DNA from: Flavobacteriaceae bacterium UBA7433 | GTDB taxonomy: Bacteria > Bacteroidota > Bacteroidia > Flavobacteriales > Flavobacteriaceae | DNA length: 13,674 bases | Direction of reading: 5' to 3' | Assembly: GCA_002477565.1 (NCBI GenBank) | Contig: DLQL01000049.1 | Location: forward strand, 17,032 to 30,705 | In this document: one piece after another, positions 1 to 7,992 of the stretch | Numbering within the stretch: position 1 is the first letter of the stretch | Layout of the letters: each line of letters begins with the position of its first letter | The notes under the pieces: generated by a model | Databases searched by the model: none | What the model saw: the letters and a program-made list of their open reading frames with translations, nothing else | Told to the model about the DNA's origin: nothing | Made by a program: the position numbers and the translations under genes

Positions 1-167
1 TAGTGAAACCAGGTAAACTCTATACGATGCAATGCCATGTACATTGGAGCTTGAGGGTTACTCGCCCAATCCAAGGGGTAGGCAGTTGGATTCCACGAGT
101 AATTGTGGAACTAGATAAATGATAAGAACCCGCATTTGCGGTGACAGAATCCGGCTTATAGGCCTAC
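1..167 (+). ncRNA. rnpB: RNase P RNA, 3' part (5' end outside window)
   Basis: This is the catalytic RNA of RNase P, which removes 5' leaders from pre-tRNAs. Direct signs are GGTAAACTC near position 12, a GGGGTAGGC block near 75 (the loop that pairs with the tRNA CCA end in bacterial RNase P), and TAGATAAATGA near 114. The universal 3' block GACAGAATCCGGCTTAT lies at 143-159. The order and spacing match the 3' third of a type-A RNase P RNA. A small extra hairpin (CCGC-ATTT-GCGG) lies at 130-141. The mature end is probably near 167, followed by a run of nine T at 168-176 that likely serves as the release tract. The 5' half, including the partner strands of P1 and P4, is outside the window, so those pairings cannot be checked. 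The exact 3' end is inferred. Confidence 0.93.
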
Positions 168-250
168 TTTTTTTTTAACGATTTCTCATGTTTGTTCCTT
201 TTTGATTCTCAAAAATTGATTTTTCACAATTAATAAATTAGAATCTCATT

Positions 251-258
251 TATCTTTG
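251..258 (+). promoter_or_regulatory. Candidate -7 element TATCTTTG upstream of acnA
   Basis: TATCTTTG matches the Bacteroidota -7 consensus TAnnTTTG exactly. It lies in the 200-nt spacer between rnpB and acnA and would give a leader of about 105 nt. No good TTG (-33) element sits 17-23 nt upstream, so this is a motif match only. Confidence 0.4.
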
Positions 259-305
259 TGCAACCTCAATATTCCATGCGGTTTGAGTTTTCAAATACCG
301 GAGCA

Positions 306-339
306 TTTTTGTATATTCGCATCCAATTTATATTATTTG
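306..339 (+). promoter_or_regulatory. Alternative acnA promoter (TTTTTG-N19-TATTATTTG)
   Basis: A TTTTTG at 306-311 is followed after 19 nt by TATTATTTG at 331-339. This resembles the Bacteroidota TTTG / TAnnTTTG pair, but the -7 element has one extra base. It would start transcription about 25 nt before the acnA ATG. It competes with the exact -7 match at 251-258; the two could also be tandem promoters. Confidence 0.35.
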
Positions 340-369
340 TAATAACAATCAATAAAGAACAAGTAGACT

Positions 370-2637
370 ATGGCATTTGACATTGAAATGATCAAGGAGG
401 TATATGCTCGTATGGCAGATCGTGTAGATACTGCACGCGGTGTAGTTGGGAAACCCTTAACATTGGCTGAGAAAATATTGTACAATCACCTTTGGGACGG
501 TTCCACAAAGACCGCCTTCAAGAGAGGAGAGGACTATGTTGATTTTGCGCCGGATAGAATTGCATGCCAAGACGCAACTGCTCAAATGGCGTTGTTGCAA
601 TTCATGCAAGCTGGAAAAAAGCAAGTAGCCGTTCCAACAACAGTGCACTGTGATCACTTGATTCAAGCAAAATCAGGTGCCGCAGAAGATTTGAAGTTTG
701 CAAACAAAACAAGTGCAGAAGTATTTGATTTCTTGTCATCTGTTTCTAACAAATACGGGATTGGATTTTGGAAGCCAGGAGCGGGAATCATTCACCAAGT
801 AGTGCTAGAAAATTATGCATTCCCGGGAGGAATGATGATCGGAACCGATTCTCATACCGTAAATGCAGGTGGATTGGGAATGGTTGCCATTGGTGTTGGT
901 GGAGCAGATGCTGTAGACGTAATGGCCGGTATGGCTTGGGAATTGAAATTTCCAAAATTAATTGGCGTCAAATTGACAGGGAAACTCTCAGGTTGGGCAG
1001 CTCCCAAAGATGTCATCCTAAAAGTTGCTGGGATCCTCACTGTAAAAGGAGGAACTGGAGCCATAGTAGAGTATTTTGGTGATGGTGCCAAATCCATGTC
1101 CGCAACAGGAAAAGGAACCATTTGCAACATGGGTGCTGAAATTGGCGCAACCACTTCTACCTTTGGGTACGATGCGTCCATAGAACGCTACTTGCGTGCT
1201 ACAGACCGAAACGATGTGGCAGATGCTGCAAATGCAGTAGCCGCACACTTGACAGGTGATCCCGAAGTTTACCAAAACCCAGCGCAGTATTTTGACCAAG
1301 TTATTGAAATCAACTTAGACGAGTTAAAACCCCATGTAAACGGGCCTTTCTCACCGGATTTGGCTACAGAAGCGGGTGTTGATTTGACTGAAAAGGCGAC
1401 TTCAAATGACTGGCCTTTAAATGTAGAATGGGGACTGATCGGATCTTGTACAAACTCCTCTTACGAAGATTTGTCAAGAGCCGCATCCATCGCACAACAA
1501 GCCGTTGACAAAGGAATTGAGGCGAAAGCTGATTTCGGAATCAATCCAGGTTCTGAGCAAGTGCGTTACACGGCTGACAGAGATGGTTTGTTAGGAACTT
1601 TTGAGGCCTTGGGAGCAAAGATATTTACAAATGCTTGTGGACCTTGTATCGGACAATGGGCCAGGTATTCAGATCCTAAAAATGCACCTAAAAACTCCAT
1701 CATTCACTCCTTTAATCGAAATTTTGCTAAGAGAGCAGATGGAAATCCAAACACACATGCTTTTGTTGCCTCACCAGAACTGGTAGCTGCGATTACCATT
1801 TCCGGTCGTTTGGACTTTGATCCTACCAAGGACACTTTGCTCAATAAAAACGGAGAAGAAGTGATGTTTGATGAGCCCACAGGAGATGAATTGCCAAAGA
1901 ATGGTTTTGCTGTTGAAGATGCTGGATTCCAAGCGCCTCTTGCAGATGGGTCTGCTGTTAATGTCAGTGTCTCTGAGTCTTCAGAAAGATTGCAATTGTT
2001 GACTCCTTTCAAACCTTTGGCAACAGATATCAAAGGAGCGAAGTTATTGATAAAAGCTTTTGGAAAATGTACAACGGATCACATCTCTATGGCTGGACCT
2101 TGGTTGCGTTTCCGTGGACATTTGGACAATATCTCCAACAACTGCTTGATTGGGGCAGTCAATGCATTCAATCAAAAAACAGACCTTGTCAAAAATCAAT
2201 TGACAGGAGATTACGGTGCTGTTCCAGCAACTGCAAGAGCTTACAAAGCAGCAGGTGTTTCTTCAATCGTAGTTGGAGATCACAATTATGGAGAAGGTTC
2301 TTCACGTGAGCACGCTGCTATGGAACCACGTCACTTAGGAGTGGCTGCTGTGATCGTAAAATCATTTGCACGGATCCACGAAACCAACTTGAAAAAACAA
2401 GGGATGTTGGGCTTGACGTTTGCCAAGGAATCCGATTACGATTTGATTCAAGAAGACGATACCTTTGCCTTCTCTGATTTGGTGGATTTTGCTCCAGGAA
2501 AACAACTGACTTTGGACATTGTCCACACGGATGGGACCACAGATGCTATTAAATTGAATCATACTTACAACGCAAGTCAAATAGCTTGGTTCCACGAAGG
2601 ATCTGCTTTGAATTTGATCAAAAAGCAAAACGCATAA
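370..2637 (+). CDS. acnA: Aconitate hydratase (mitochondrial-type AcnA)
   Basis: TCA-cycle enzyme that interconverts citrate and isocitrate through cis-aconitate in the cytoplasm, using a [4Fe-4S] cluster. The 755-residue length is normal for the mitochondrial-type family. Cluster ligands are visible as C360 (in IGSCTNSS) and C423 and C426 (in ACGPCIG); these sit two residues after pig aconitase C358, C421 and C424. The C-terminal swivel domain (about 540-755) carries GEGSSREHA, with S644 and R646 matching the substrate-binding S642 and R644. The N-terminal three-domain core (about 1-500) includes MIGTDSHT. The ATG at 370 starts the usual family N-terminus and has no Shine-Dalgarno sequence, which is common in this phylum. 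The gene stands alone between rnpB and a strong terminator. Nothing is broken or missing. Confidence 0.98.
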   Translation: MAFDIEMIKEVYARMADRVDTARGVVGKPLTLAEKILYNHLWDGSTKTAFKRGEDYVDFAPDRIACQDATAQMALLQFMQAGKKQVAVPTTVHCDHLIQAKSGAAEDLKFANKTSAEVFDFLSSVSNKYGIGFWKPGAGIIHQVVLENYAFPGGMMIGTDSHTVNAGGLGMVAIGVGGADAVDVMAGMAWELKFPKLIGVKLTGKLSGWAAPKDVILKVAGILTVKGGTGAIVEYFGDGAKSMSATGKGTICNMGAEIGATTSTFGYDASIERYLRATDRNDVADAANAVAAHLTGDPEVYQNPAQYFDQVIEINLDELKPHVNGPFSPDLATEAGVDLTEKATSNDWPLNVEWGLIGSCTNSSYEDLSRAASIAQQAVDKGIEAKADFGINPGSEQVRYTADRDGLLGTFEALGAKIFTNACGPCIGQWARYSDPKNAPKNSIIHSFNRNFAKRADGNPNTHAFVASPELVAAITISGRLDFDPTKDTLLNKNGEEVMFDEPTGDELPKNGFAVEDAGFQAPLADGSAVNVSVSESSERLQLLTPFKPLATDIKGAKLLIKAFGKCTTDHISMAGPWLRFRGHLDNISNNCLIGAVNAFNQKTDLVKNQLTGDYGAVPATARAYKAAGVSSIVVGDHNYGEGSSREHAAMEPRHLGVAAVIVKSFARIHETNLKKQGMLGLTFAKESDYDLIQEDDTFAFSDLVDFAPGKQLTLDIVHTDGTTDAIKLNHTYNASQIAWFHEGSALNLIKKQNA

Positions 2638-2655
2638 GTTTCGCTTTGTTTCTAT

Positions 2656-2695
2656 AAAAAATCTCCTTCCTGATTTTGGGAAGGAGATTTTTTTT
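2656..2695. terminator. Strong bidirectional intrinsic terminator (acnA / lnt)
   Basis: A perfect 15-bp stem pairs 2656-2670 (core ATCTCCTTCC) with 2679-2693 (core GGAAGGAGAT) around an 8-nt loop. It is followed by a T run on the + strand, and the symmetric A run gives a T run on the - strand. It lies 18 nt after the acnA stop and 52 nt beyond the lnt stop on the opposite strand, so it probably terminates both convergent transcripts. Confidence 0.93.
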
Positions 2696-2696
2696 G

Positions 2697-2719
2697 GAAT
2701 TCATTCAGCCGCTGAATTC
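2697..2719. repeat. Short inverted repeat GAATTCA...TGAATTC
   Basis: Seven-base perfect arms at 2697-2703 and 2713-2719 are separated by 9 nt. The repeat abuts the acnA/lnt terminator. No T run follows it directly, so it is not itself an intrinsic terminator. It could extend the 3' stem structure of the lnt transcript or be a chance palindrome. Confidence 0.5.
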
Positions 2720-2747
2720 TGTGAAAACGCAACCATAATAAAATTTA

Positions 2748-4334
2748 TCAAAGGGGTTGTTTTTTCTTGGCAAAGGAACCCAAGAGGATGAGCACCAAAA
2801 CAAACATCGAAATTCTGTAAATATAGTCTCCGTGTTGAGAATAATAGGTTGTCCTATTCGAACGTGTAATTTCACCCTTTAAACATCCTTTGCTGCCATA
2901 AGGAAGCGCACTCAAAAGGTCTCCCTTTTCATTGATGAGCGCAGAGATGCCTGTATTTGCAGCTCTGGCAATACTTCTGCCTGTTTCAATAGCTCGCAAT
3001 CGTGCCAAACTCAAATGCTGCTTGTGTCCTTGACTGCTGCTCCACCAGCCGTCATTCGTAAGGATCGCTAAGAAATCACTTCCCTTTTCAATGTATTGTC
3101 GAACGTAGTCACCATAAACGGATTCGTAGCAAATGATTGGTGCCAAGTGGATGTTTGCATTTGAAAAGACCGCTCGTTCCTCTTGAGGGGTCAAAGTCGC
3201 AACCGATCCACCCAAATCAATCATAGCATCGCCTAGTATTGGGCTCAAAAGGCTTCGGTATGGAATATGTTCCACACCCACAACCAATTTGGATTTGTGA
3301 TAGATTTGCAATTCTTCGTCGGATTGTAAAATAAACGAAGAATTGTAACTGTTGTACCAATCTTTGTGATCTTGGAAAAAATTGGCCGTTTTGTTCGGAG
3401 GCAATTGCGAAGAAAAACGTTCGTAAAAAGTAATGCCTGAAACAAAAGCGGATTGCGGGTATTGAGCAACAAATTTTGATAAAATAGCGTATTCTGAAGT
3501 TTTTTTGAAATTTTTTATAACTCTTGGTTTGGGCAAAGATGTTTCAGGTGCAATGACAAATACAACTGTGCTGTCCATTTTTTCGGACGCCAATTCCACC
3601 AAATCCATCGCCATTTTATAATTTGACAGTTGGTATTTTTCAGTATAGGGGTCAACATTTGGTTGCAGCACCAGCACCGTTGATTTTTCTCCCTCAGTAG
3701 GAGAGGAGTGGTAGCTGTATAGAGAAGCTGAAATCCCAATAATGACCAATCCAACTGAGCCGAGTATCCCCTTTAACAAGGCTTTGGGTTTCTTGTCTTT
3801 CAAAAATTGAACAAGGGCACCATAAAGTCCCATATTAACTATCCAAATCCATAAAGTACCACCAAAAACTCCTGTGTATTCATACCATTGGACCCATTTG
3901 TGATGGTTGGAAAATCCATTTCCTAGGTTGAGCCAAGGCCAAGAAAACTCCCAGTTCAAATGAAATTTTTCAAAACCGATCCAAAGTGCAATCAACGCGA
4001 CCTTGCTCAATTTGGAAGGGATTCTTTTGGCGAGGAAGTGGTAACTAAGAAATACCAAACTCATCAAAAGCGAATTTACCAAAATAGCGAAATACATACC
4101 AAAGGGACTTGCGTAATACAACCACCAAGTAGTGCCGCTGTTAAAGAGTAAAAAGGTCAAATAGGCGAGACCAAATATTTTTCGCTTGCTCCTTGTTTGT
4201 TTTGACTTTCGAATGCGATTTTCTGCCAGTAAAAGCGGAACAAAGCCGATAAATAAAAATAGGGGAAACCCATATGTAGGCCAAGAAATGGCTAAAAACA
4301 CACCGGATAACAAAGCTAAAAATAAGTTCTTCAT
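2748..4334 (-). CDS. lnt: Apolipoprotein N-acyltransferase
   Basis: Inner-membrane enzyme that transfers an acyl chain from a phospholipid to the N-terminal cysteine of diacylated lipoproteins, the last step of lipoprotein maturation. The 528-residue protein has about six hydrophobic helices in residues 1-206, then a periplasmic nitrilase-like domain (about 217-490), then a final membrane helix (about 507-521), the normal Lnt plan. The catalytic triad is visible as E264 (APETS), K347 (YHKSKLV) and C402 (IICYES). The family E of the VPFGE motif is kept as E355, eight residues after the lysine as in E. coli, although the surrounding residues differ (VVGVE). The gene follows the PorV-like gene by 74 nt on the same strand and may be co-transcribed with it. 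It ends at the shared terminator. No Shine-Dalgarno sequence precedes the ATG. Confidence 0.96.
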   Translation of the reverse strand: MKNLFLALLSGVFLAISWPTYGFPLFLFIGFVPLLLAENRIRKSKQTRSKRKIFGLAYLTFLLFNSGTTWWLYYASPFGMYFAILVNSLLMSLVFLSYHFLAKRIPSKLSKVALIALWIGFEKFHLNWEFSWPWLNLGNGFSNHHKWVQWYEYTGVFGGTLWIWIVNMGLYGALVQFLKDKKPKALLKGILGSVGLVIIGISASLYSYHSSPTEGEKSTVLVLQPNVDPYTEKYQLSNYKMAMDLVELASEKMDSTVVFVIAPETSLPKPRVIKNFKKTSEYAILSKFVAQYPQSAFVSGITFYERFSSQLPPNKTANFFQDHKDWYNSYNSSFILQSDEELQIYHKSKLVVGVEHIPYRSLLSPILGDAMIDLGGSVATLTPQEERAVFSNANIHLAPIICYESVYGDYVRQYIEKGSDFLAILTNDGWWSSSQGHKQHLSLARLRAIETGRSIARAANTGISALINEKGDLLSALPYGSKGCLKGEITRSNRTTYYSQHGDYIYRISMFVLVLILLGSFAKKKQPL

Positions 4335-4408
4335 AGGAGGGAAAAATCAAATGAAAATAAAAAAGTAAGGCTTGTTGACCAAATGAAGAGACAGGTGTTC
4401 AACATAAG

Positions 4409-5506
4409 TTATATCCTTTTTCCGGGTTTTTTTAAAAAATCAAAATCTATTTTGACCGAAAAAGTATTGGAGTACAGCGCATTTCCGACACTGGCGATGT
4501 TTGAAAGTGCGTAATCAATTGAAATTCCGTGGTAGCGGAACCCCAAACCTATATTGGGTTCTAGCGAAAGCGTTTTGCTGTCGTCAAATTCTGTAATTCT
4601 TTGAAAATTTCCGACACCGGCTCTGAGAAAAACAAAATCCCCATAATCCAACTGAAAGCCCAATGAGGGACTCATACTTGCGGAGCTTGATGAAATAAGA
4701 TCGTTTGTCTCTGCAAAGCGAAAGTGCATGTCCAATTCTGACAGCAAATGAAAGTTTTTATTTTTGAGTTGGAATTTTTTTGCGACTCCGAAATGAATTT
4801 TAGGGAGTGTCAGTTCGTTTTTTTCAGGCAATGTTTGGTTTTGATTTGGAATAGCGGCTTTGATTTTTTCAAAATTGTCTTGGTCAAAACGCCACAAATT
4901 GTAGGTTGTGGTAAAATCTCTTGCCATCAATCCTAGTTGCCAGGTGCCTAGTTGGTATTGGATTCCGGCATCCAAACCAAAACCCCAAGAAGAAGCAAAA
5001 TCGCCCACAGTTCGTCGGATAACCTTTGCATTCAGACCGACATGCAAGTTGGGCACCTTTTTGACGGTGGATCCGACACCAAAATTAAATGCGTAGTCAG
5101 CGGCTGAAAACAACTGAATTCTGTTGAAGTCTATGTTCCCATCCGAATCGATCAGTTCCGTAGTATTCAGGATGTCGTCTACACCGAAACGAATGATGGA
5201 AAAAGCGAGTACAGGACCGTCTTTTTCTTTGGGAGCAATGGCAACTGCCATGTGGTCGTAATTTCCAATACCCGCAAAATGGGTCATGTGCATTAAGGAA
5301 CCTTGGTTGACAGTGACTTTTGACAAGCCTGCAGGATTCCAATAGAGGGCATTTACATCCGAAGCTATTGCCGTTACCGATTTACTCATTCCCAAGCCTG
5401 CTGCATCTGCACCAATGTTTAAGAACTCATTGGAGTACTTTCTGGCCAGCTGACCATAGGTCAGATGAAGGGTGAAAAACAGGAAAAGAAAGCAAATTTT
5501 TTTCAA
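4409..5506 (-). CDS. PorV/PorQ-like outer-membrane barrel protein (PorV2-type)
   Basis: Predicted outer-membrane beta-barrel of the PorV/UPF0164 group, whose best-known members act in type IX secretion. Residues 1-18 form a signal peptide (KKICFLFLFFTLHLTYG, then Q). Residues 30-64 carry the family signature: an N-x-G segment followed by GLGMSKSVTAIASDVNALYW and NPAGL. The rest alternates polar and hydrophobic residues as expected of strands, and the length of 365 residues fits. Flavobacterial relatives are often labelled putative type IX sorting protein PorV2; they are paralogs of PorV whose secretion role is not established to my knowledge. The start is a TTG at 5506. Upstream in frame there is no ATG before a stop at 5531-5533, and the TTG gives a complete signal peptide. 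A perfect -7 element lies 31 nt upstream. The family is secure; the exact subtype is less so. Confidence 0.85.
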   Translation of the reverse strand: MKKICFLFLFFTLHLTYGQLARKYSNEFLNIGADAAGLGMSKSVTAIASDVNALYWNPAGLSKVTVNQGSLMHMTHFAGIGNYDHMAVAIAPKEKDGPVLAFSIIRFGVDDILNTTELIDSDGNIDFNRIQLFSAADYAFNFGVGSTVKKVPNLHVGLNAKVIRRTVGDFASSWGFGLDAGIQYQLGTWQLGLMARDFTTTYNLWRFDQDNFEKIKAAIPNQNQTLPEKNELTLPKIHFGVAKKFQLKNKNFHLLSELDMHFRFAETNDLISSSSASMSPSLGFQLDYGDFVFLRAGVGNFQRITEFDDSKTLSLEPNIGLGFRYHGISIDYALSNIASVGNALYSNTFSVKIDFDFLKKPGKRI

Positions 5507-5536
5507 AAAATTGGAATTGTGTAAATGATGTTAGTG

Positions 5537-5544
5537 CAAATATA
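5537..5544 (-). promoter_or_regulatory. -7 element TATATTTG for the PorV-like gene
   Basis: Read on the - strand this is TATATTTG, an exact TAnnTTTG match. It lies in the 41-nt gap between the YheT-like gene and the TTG start of the PorV-like gene. It would give a leader of about 26 nt, suggesting that the PorV-like gene and lnt can be transcribed independently of the hydrolase. A clear -33 TTG at the usual spacing is not seen (the nearest is 14 nt away). Confidence 0.5.
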
Positions 5545-5547
5545 TTA

Positions 5548-6534
5548 CTATTTTAAACCAATACCGTGTTTGTCTTGATATTCACTAATAAAGGTAAGAA
5601 TTTTTTGTTCGCACCAAATGTTTTTTCTGTTTTGAAAAGAATGGGAAAACCCGATATGACCTCCGGTTTTGGGAGTTTCTAAAAACAGAAAGGGGTTGTT
5701 TTCTGCGAGTTTGTAAGGGTAGCAACTCTCGGACAAAAAAGGATCGTCATTCGCGGAAAGCAAGTAGGTGGGTGTTTGAATGCCTTCGAGGTAAAAGAGA
5801 GAACTGGCTTGTTTCCAATAATCTTCTGCATCTTTAAAACCAAATGAGGGCGCTGTATAGAGGTTGTCAAAATCCAAAAAGCTTTTGGACTTGCGTATGG
5901 TTTTTATGTCCAAACATTCTTTGGGGTGATCGATGCTTTTCTGGACGACTTTTTTTGTCAGTGTTTTTAAAAATCGCTTCATATACAGGCTGTTGCTCTT
6001 TTCGGAAAGCGTTTTTGCGGAACCTTTCAAATCGCAAGGAGGTCCAATTGCCACTAAACATTTTATAGCGGGATTGAGTTTTCTTTCGCCAGCGTATTTC
6101 AAGACCATGTTGCCTCCCATGCTAAATCCAATCAAAGAGATGCTTTGATAGTCGTAGTTTTTATCTATATGTAGGACCGTCGCATTCAAATCTTCCGTTT
6201 CTCCACTGTGGTAGGATTTGTACAAGCGGTTTTTTTCTCCACTACAACCTCTCATATTGAGAACGATGACGTCGATGTTTTGACGGTTCAGATAAAGGGC
6301 AGTGGAAAGGATGTATTTGGATTGTGAACTGCCTTCAAGTCCATGCAGCAGCAGTGCCACATGTTTCGAATTGACAGATGCGCAGTCCAAATCTAAAAAA
6401 TCACCATCTGCAGTAGGAATTCTCTCTCTTTGAAAAAGAATTCTTGGACTGGTAAATAAGTTTCTGTAGACGGTATTGAAATGCCCGTTAGAAAAGGGAA
6501 AAACAGTCTTAAAATCGGAGGCAATGATTGGCAT
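5548..6534 (-). CDS. YheT-like alpha/beta-fold hydrolase
   Basis: Serine hydrolase of the YheT/ABHD1-3 family; members are probable esterases or lipases, and the substrate here is unknown. From the chosen start the protein has 328 residues, normal for the family. Features in order are the oxyanion-region motif LLHGLEGS (about 62-69 in this numbering), RGCSGE, the nucleophile elbow GFSMGGN (S138), the acid D263 or D264 in SANDDPF, and the histidine in TGGHIGF (H293). The frame stays open upstream to 6612, but I chose the ATG at 6534 (MPIIASDF). Relatives start at this point, and the extra 26 residues are an unrelated phenylalanine-rich stretch. The gene is divergent from pssA, with a 164-nt spacer that should hold both promoters. 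It precedes the PorV-like gene by 41 nt. Confidence 0.9.
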   Translation of the reverse strand: MPIIASDFKTVFPFSNGHFNTVYRNLFTSPRILFQRERIPTADGDFLDLDCASVNSKHVALLLHGLEGSSQSKYILSTALYLNRQNIDVIVLNMRGCSGEKNRLYKSYHSGETEDLNATVLHIDKNYDYQSISLIGFSMGGNMVLKYAGERKLNPAIKCLVAIGPPCDLKGSAKTLSEKSNSLYMKRFLKTLTKKVVQKSIDHPKECLDIKTIRKSKSFLDFDNLYTAPSFGFKDAEDYWKQASSLFYLEGIQTPTYLLSANDDPFLSESCYPYKLAENNPFLFLETPKTGGHIGFSHSFQNRKNIWCEQKILTFISEYQDKHGIGLK

Positions 6535-6655
6535 GGCAAGTTTTGGAAACAATACTAAGAAAAATATTACAAAACATGGAAATTTGTCACTTGAAATAAA
6601 AGGGAATGTCAAAGGGACATGTTGGAGTTGAGAAAACTTTCGTCACCTCGTTCAA

Positions 6656-6684
6656 TTGAATTTTAAATGCTTTTCATACATTTA
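6656..6684 (+). promoter_or_regulatory. Weak candidate pssA promoter (TTG-N18-TACATTTA)
   Basis: TTG at 6656-6658 is followed after 18 nt by TACATTTA at 6677-6684, one base off TAnnTTTG. Spacing is in the usual range, but the implied leader is only about 9 nt. It lies in the 164-nt divergent spacer between the YheT-like gene and pssA. No convincing promoter for the hydrolase was seen on the other strand. Confidence 0.25.
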
Positions 6685-6698
6685 CAAAAATATAATTT

Positions 6699-7442
6699 AT
6701 GGCCTTGAAAAAACACCTTCCCAACCTGATTACTTTAGTCAATCTTTTGTCTGGATGTATCGCGGTTTTGTATGCCGTTTTTGGACATTTGGAAGCGGCA
6801 GCACTGTTTGTTGCTATCGGTATAGGCTTTGATTTTTTTGACGGTTTTGCCGCACGCTTGCTAAAGGTAGAAGGAGAGTTGGGAAAGCAATTGGATTCTT
6901 TGGCAGACATGGTCACGTCTGGTTTGGTTCCTGGAATTGTCATGATGCAAATGCTTCTCAAAGCGAGTTCTGAAAACACCTTGGAATCTTTGTTGGTAGC
7001 AGCAACCTTTCAGTGGCTGCCTTTTTGTGGTCTGTTGGTGACCTTGGCTTCTGCATACCGCTTGGCAAATTTCAACATTGACACACGCCAAACATCTTCC
7101 TTTGTCGGATTGCCAACTCCTGCCAATACACTTTTAATTGTGTCCTTGCCGTTGATATGCAAGCATTCCGAATTTACTTTTGTCGTAGCGCTCTTGCAAA
7201 ATAAATATTTGTTGTTGGTGCTAACTTTTCTAAGTGTTTATTTGTTGAATGCAGAGATTCCTTTGTTTGCATTGAAATTTAAAAATTTTTCATGGAGGGA
7301 CAATGAGTTCAAATTCCTCTTTTTGGGCCTGTCCCTTTTGCTGCTCCTCTTGTTGCAATTTGTTGCCGTACCATTGATTGTTCTTTTGTACGTCACAGTT
7401 TCTTTTTGGAAACACCTTAGAGGTATCAAAGCGTCTGATTGA
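6699..7442 (+). CDS. pssA: CDP-diacylglycerol--serine O-phosphatidyltransferase
   Basis: Inner-membrane enzyme that makes phosphatidylserine from CDP-diacylglycerol and serine, the committed step toward phosphatidylethanolamine. The CDP-alcohol phosphotransferase signature D-G-x2-A-R-x8-G-x3-D-x3-D is complete: D48, G49, A52, R53, G62, D66 and D70, with the extra metal-binding aspartate at D45. The 247-residue protein is largely hydrophobic, with about six to eight membrane helices, and its N-terminus (KKHLPNLITLVNLLSGC) is typical of the short membrane PssA type rather than the E. coli phospholipase-D type. The ATG at 6699 is the family start. Downstream it is followed by a degraded acetyltransferase; a phosphatidylserine decarboxylase gene is not in this window. 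Confidence 0.95.
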   Translation: MALKKHLPNLITLVNLLSGCIAVLYAVFGHLEAAALFVAIGIGFDFFDGFAARLLKVEGELGKQLDSLADMVTSGLVPGIVMMQMLLKASSENTLESLLVAATFQWLPFCGLLVTLASAYRLANFNIDTRQTSSFVGLPTPANTLLIVSLPLICKHSEFTFVVALLQNKYLLLVLTFLSVYLLNAEIPLFALKFKNFSWRDNEFKFLFLGLSLLLLLLLQFVAVPLIVLLYVTVSFWKHLRGIKASD

Positions 7443-7464
7443 TCTTACAACCTCCTCATTTCAA

Positions 7465-7902
7465 ATGGTCGAGTAAGAAAAATCACTGTTGGAGAAACCT
7501 ATGAGATTCGTTTGAAGGTCTTGAGGATCAACTGTCCACTCTCCTATATGTTTCAAGGTGATTTTGATGGAGATACATGCCATTTGGGGACTTTTGAAAA
7601 ACAAATAATTACTGGCTATTGCAAACTTTGTGAAATCCACTCACCCTTCATTTAATGCAAGTCAATGCCAATTGCAAGGAATGGCAACTTTGGAATCTTT
7701 TCAAAATCGAGGTTTTGGAAAAATCCTTTTGCAAGTAGTTGAAGTACGATTGCGTTCCCTAGACACTGAGGTTTTGTCGTACAACCTCCGTGACATTGTT
7801 GTTGATTTTTGCAAAAAACAAGGCGTTGAATTTTTTGGAAAAATTTTTGAAATCGAACATGTGGGACTTCATGCTCCGATGGTCAAAAGATTAATGAAAT
7901 AA
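7465..7902 (+). pseudogene. GNAT family N-acetyltransferase, frameshifted
   Basis: Remnant of a small acetyltransferase of about 146 residues. The likely original start is the ATG at 7465 (M-V-E), which hits a TAA at 7474-7476. One frame over, 7473 to about 7605 reads VRKITVGETYEIRLKVLR and HLGTFEKQI. Homology then moves back to the first frame near 7605-7611 (LLAIANFVKSTHPSF) and runs to the stop at 7900-7902, with the acetyl-CoA motif Q-N-R-G-F-G. Two compensating single-base indels explain the pattern. Conserved positions in the second half also look eroded: the usual W-C-N-A-R-E is S-Y-N-L-R-D, FYKK is FCKK, and GPHYxM is GLHAPM. A GTG at 7630 could start a 90-residue C-terminal piece, but that lacks half the fold. 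Sequencing error could explain the indels, less easily the substitutions. Confidence 0.82.
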
Positions 7903-7937
7903 TAACACCTGCTTAACGAGATATAAAACAGAAAAAC

Positions 7938-7961
7938 AGGAGCCATCTCCTTTAATTTTTT
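7938..7961 (+). terminator. Possible weak terminator before the VTC operon
   Basis: A 5-bp stem AGGAG/CTCCT (7938-7942 and 7947-7951) with a CCAT loop is followed by TTTAATTTTTTT. It lies 36 nt after the GNAT remnant and would insulate the VTC operon from pssA transcription. The stem is short, and the T run also abuts the next promoter's -7 element. Confidence 0.35.
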
Positions 7962-7969
7962 TATGTTTG
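7962..7969 (+). promoter_or_regulatory. -7 element TATGTTTG of the VTC operon
   Basis: An exact TAnnTTTG match 24 nt before the preferred VTC start at 7993. The alternative in-frame ATG at 7963 lies inside this element, which argues against it as the start. No clear TTG is present 17-23 nt upstream, so the promoter call rests on the -7 element and its position. Confidence 0.5.
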
Positions 7970-7992
7970 TTTTTCTTTACACCAAATTACAA

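Noticed and set aside
768..1299. Overlapping open frames of about 90-110 codons on both strands inside acnA
   Set aside because: They lie wholly within a well-conserved aconitase frame and show no family resemblance; they are shadow frames.
2697..2719. GAATTCA/TGAATTC inverted repeat as a second terminator
   Set aside because: No T run follows it on either strand; the adjacent 15-bp stem with T runs explains termination of both genes.
3255..3300. Possible catalytic loss in Lnt because the VPFGE motif reads VVGVE
   Set aside because: The essential lysine (K347) and glutamate (E355) are present with the same 8-residue spacing, and E264 and C402 are intact.
6535..6612. 26-residue N-terminal extension of the YheT-like hydrolase, which looks like a hydrophobic signal
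   Set aside because: Homologs start at the M-P-I/L residue encoded at 6534, and the extension falls in the spacer that must carry two divergent promoters.
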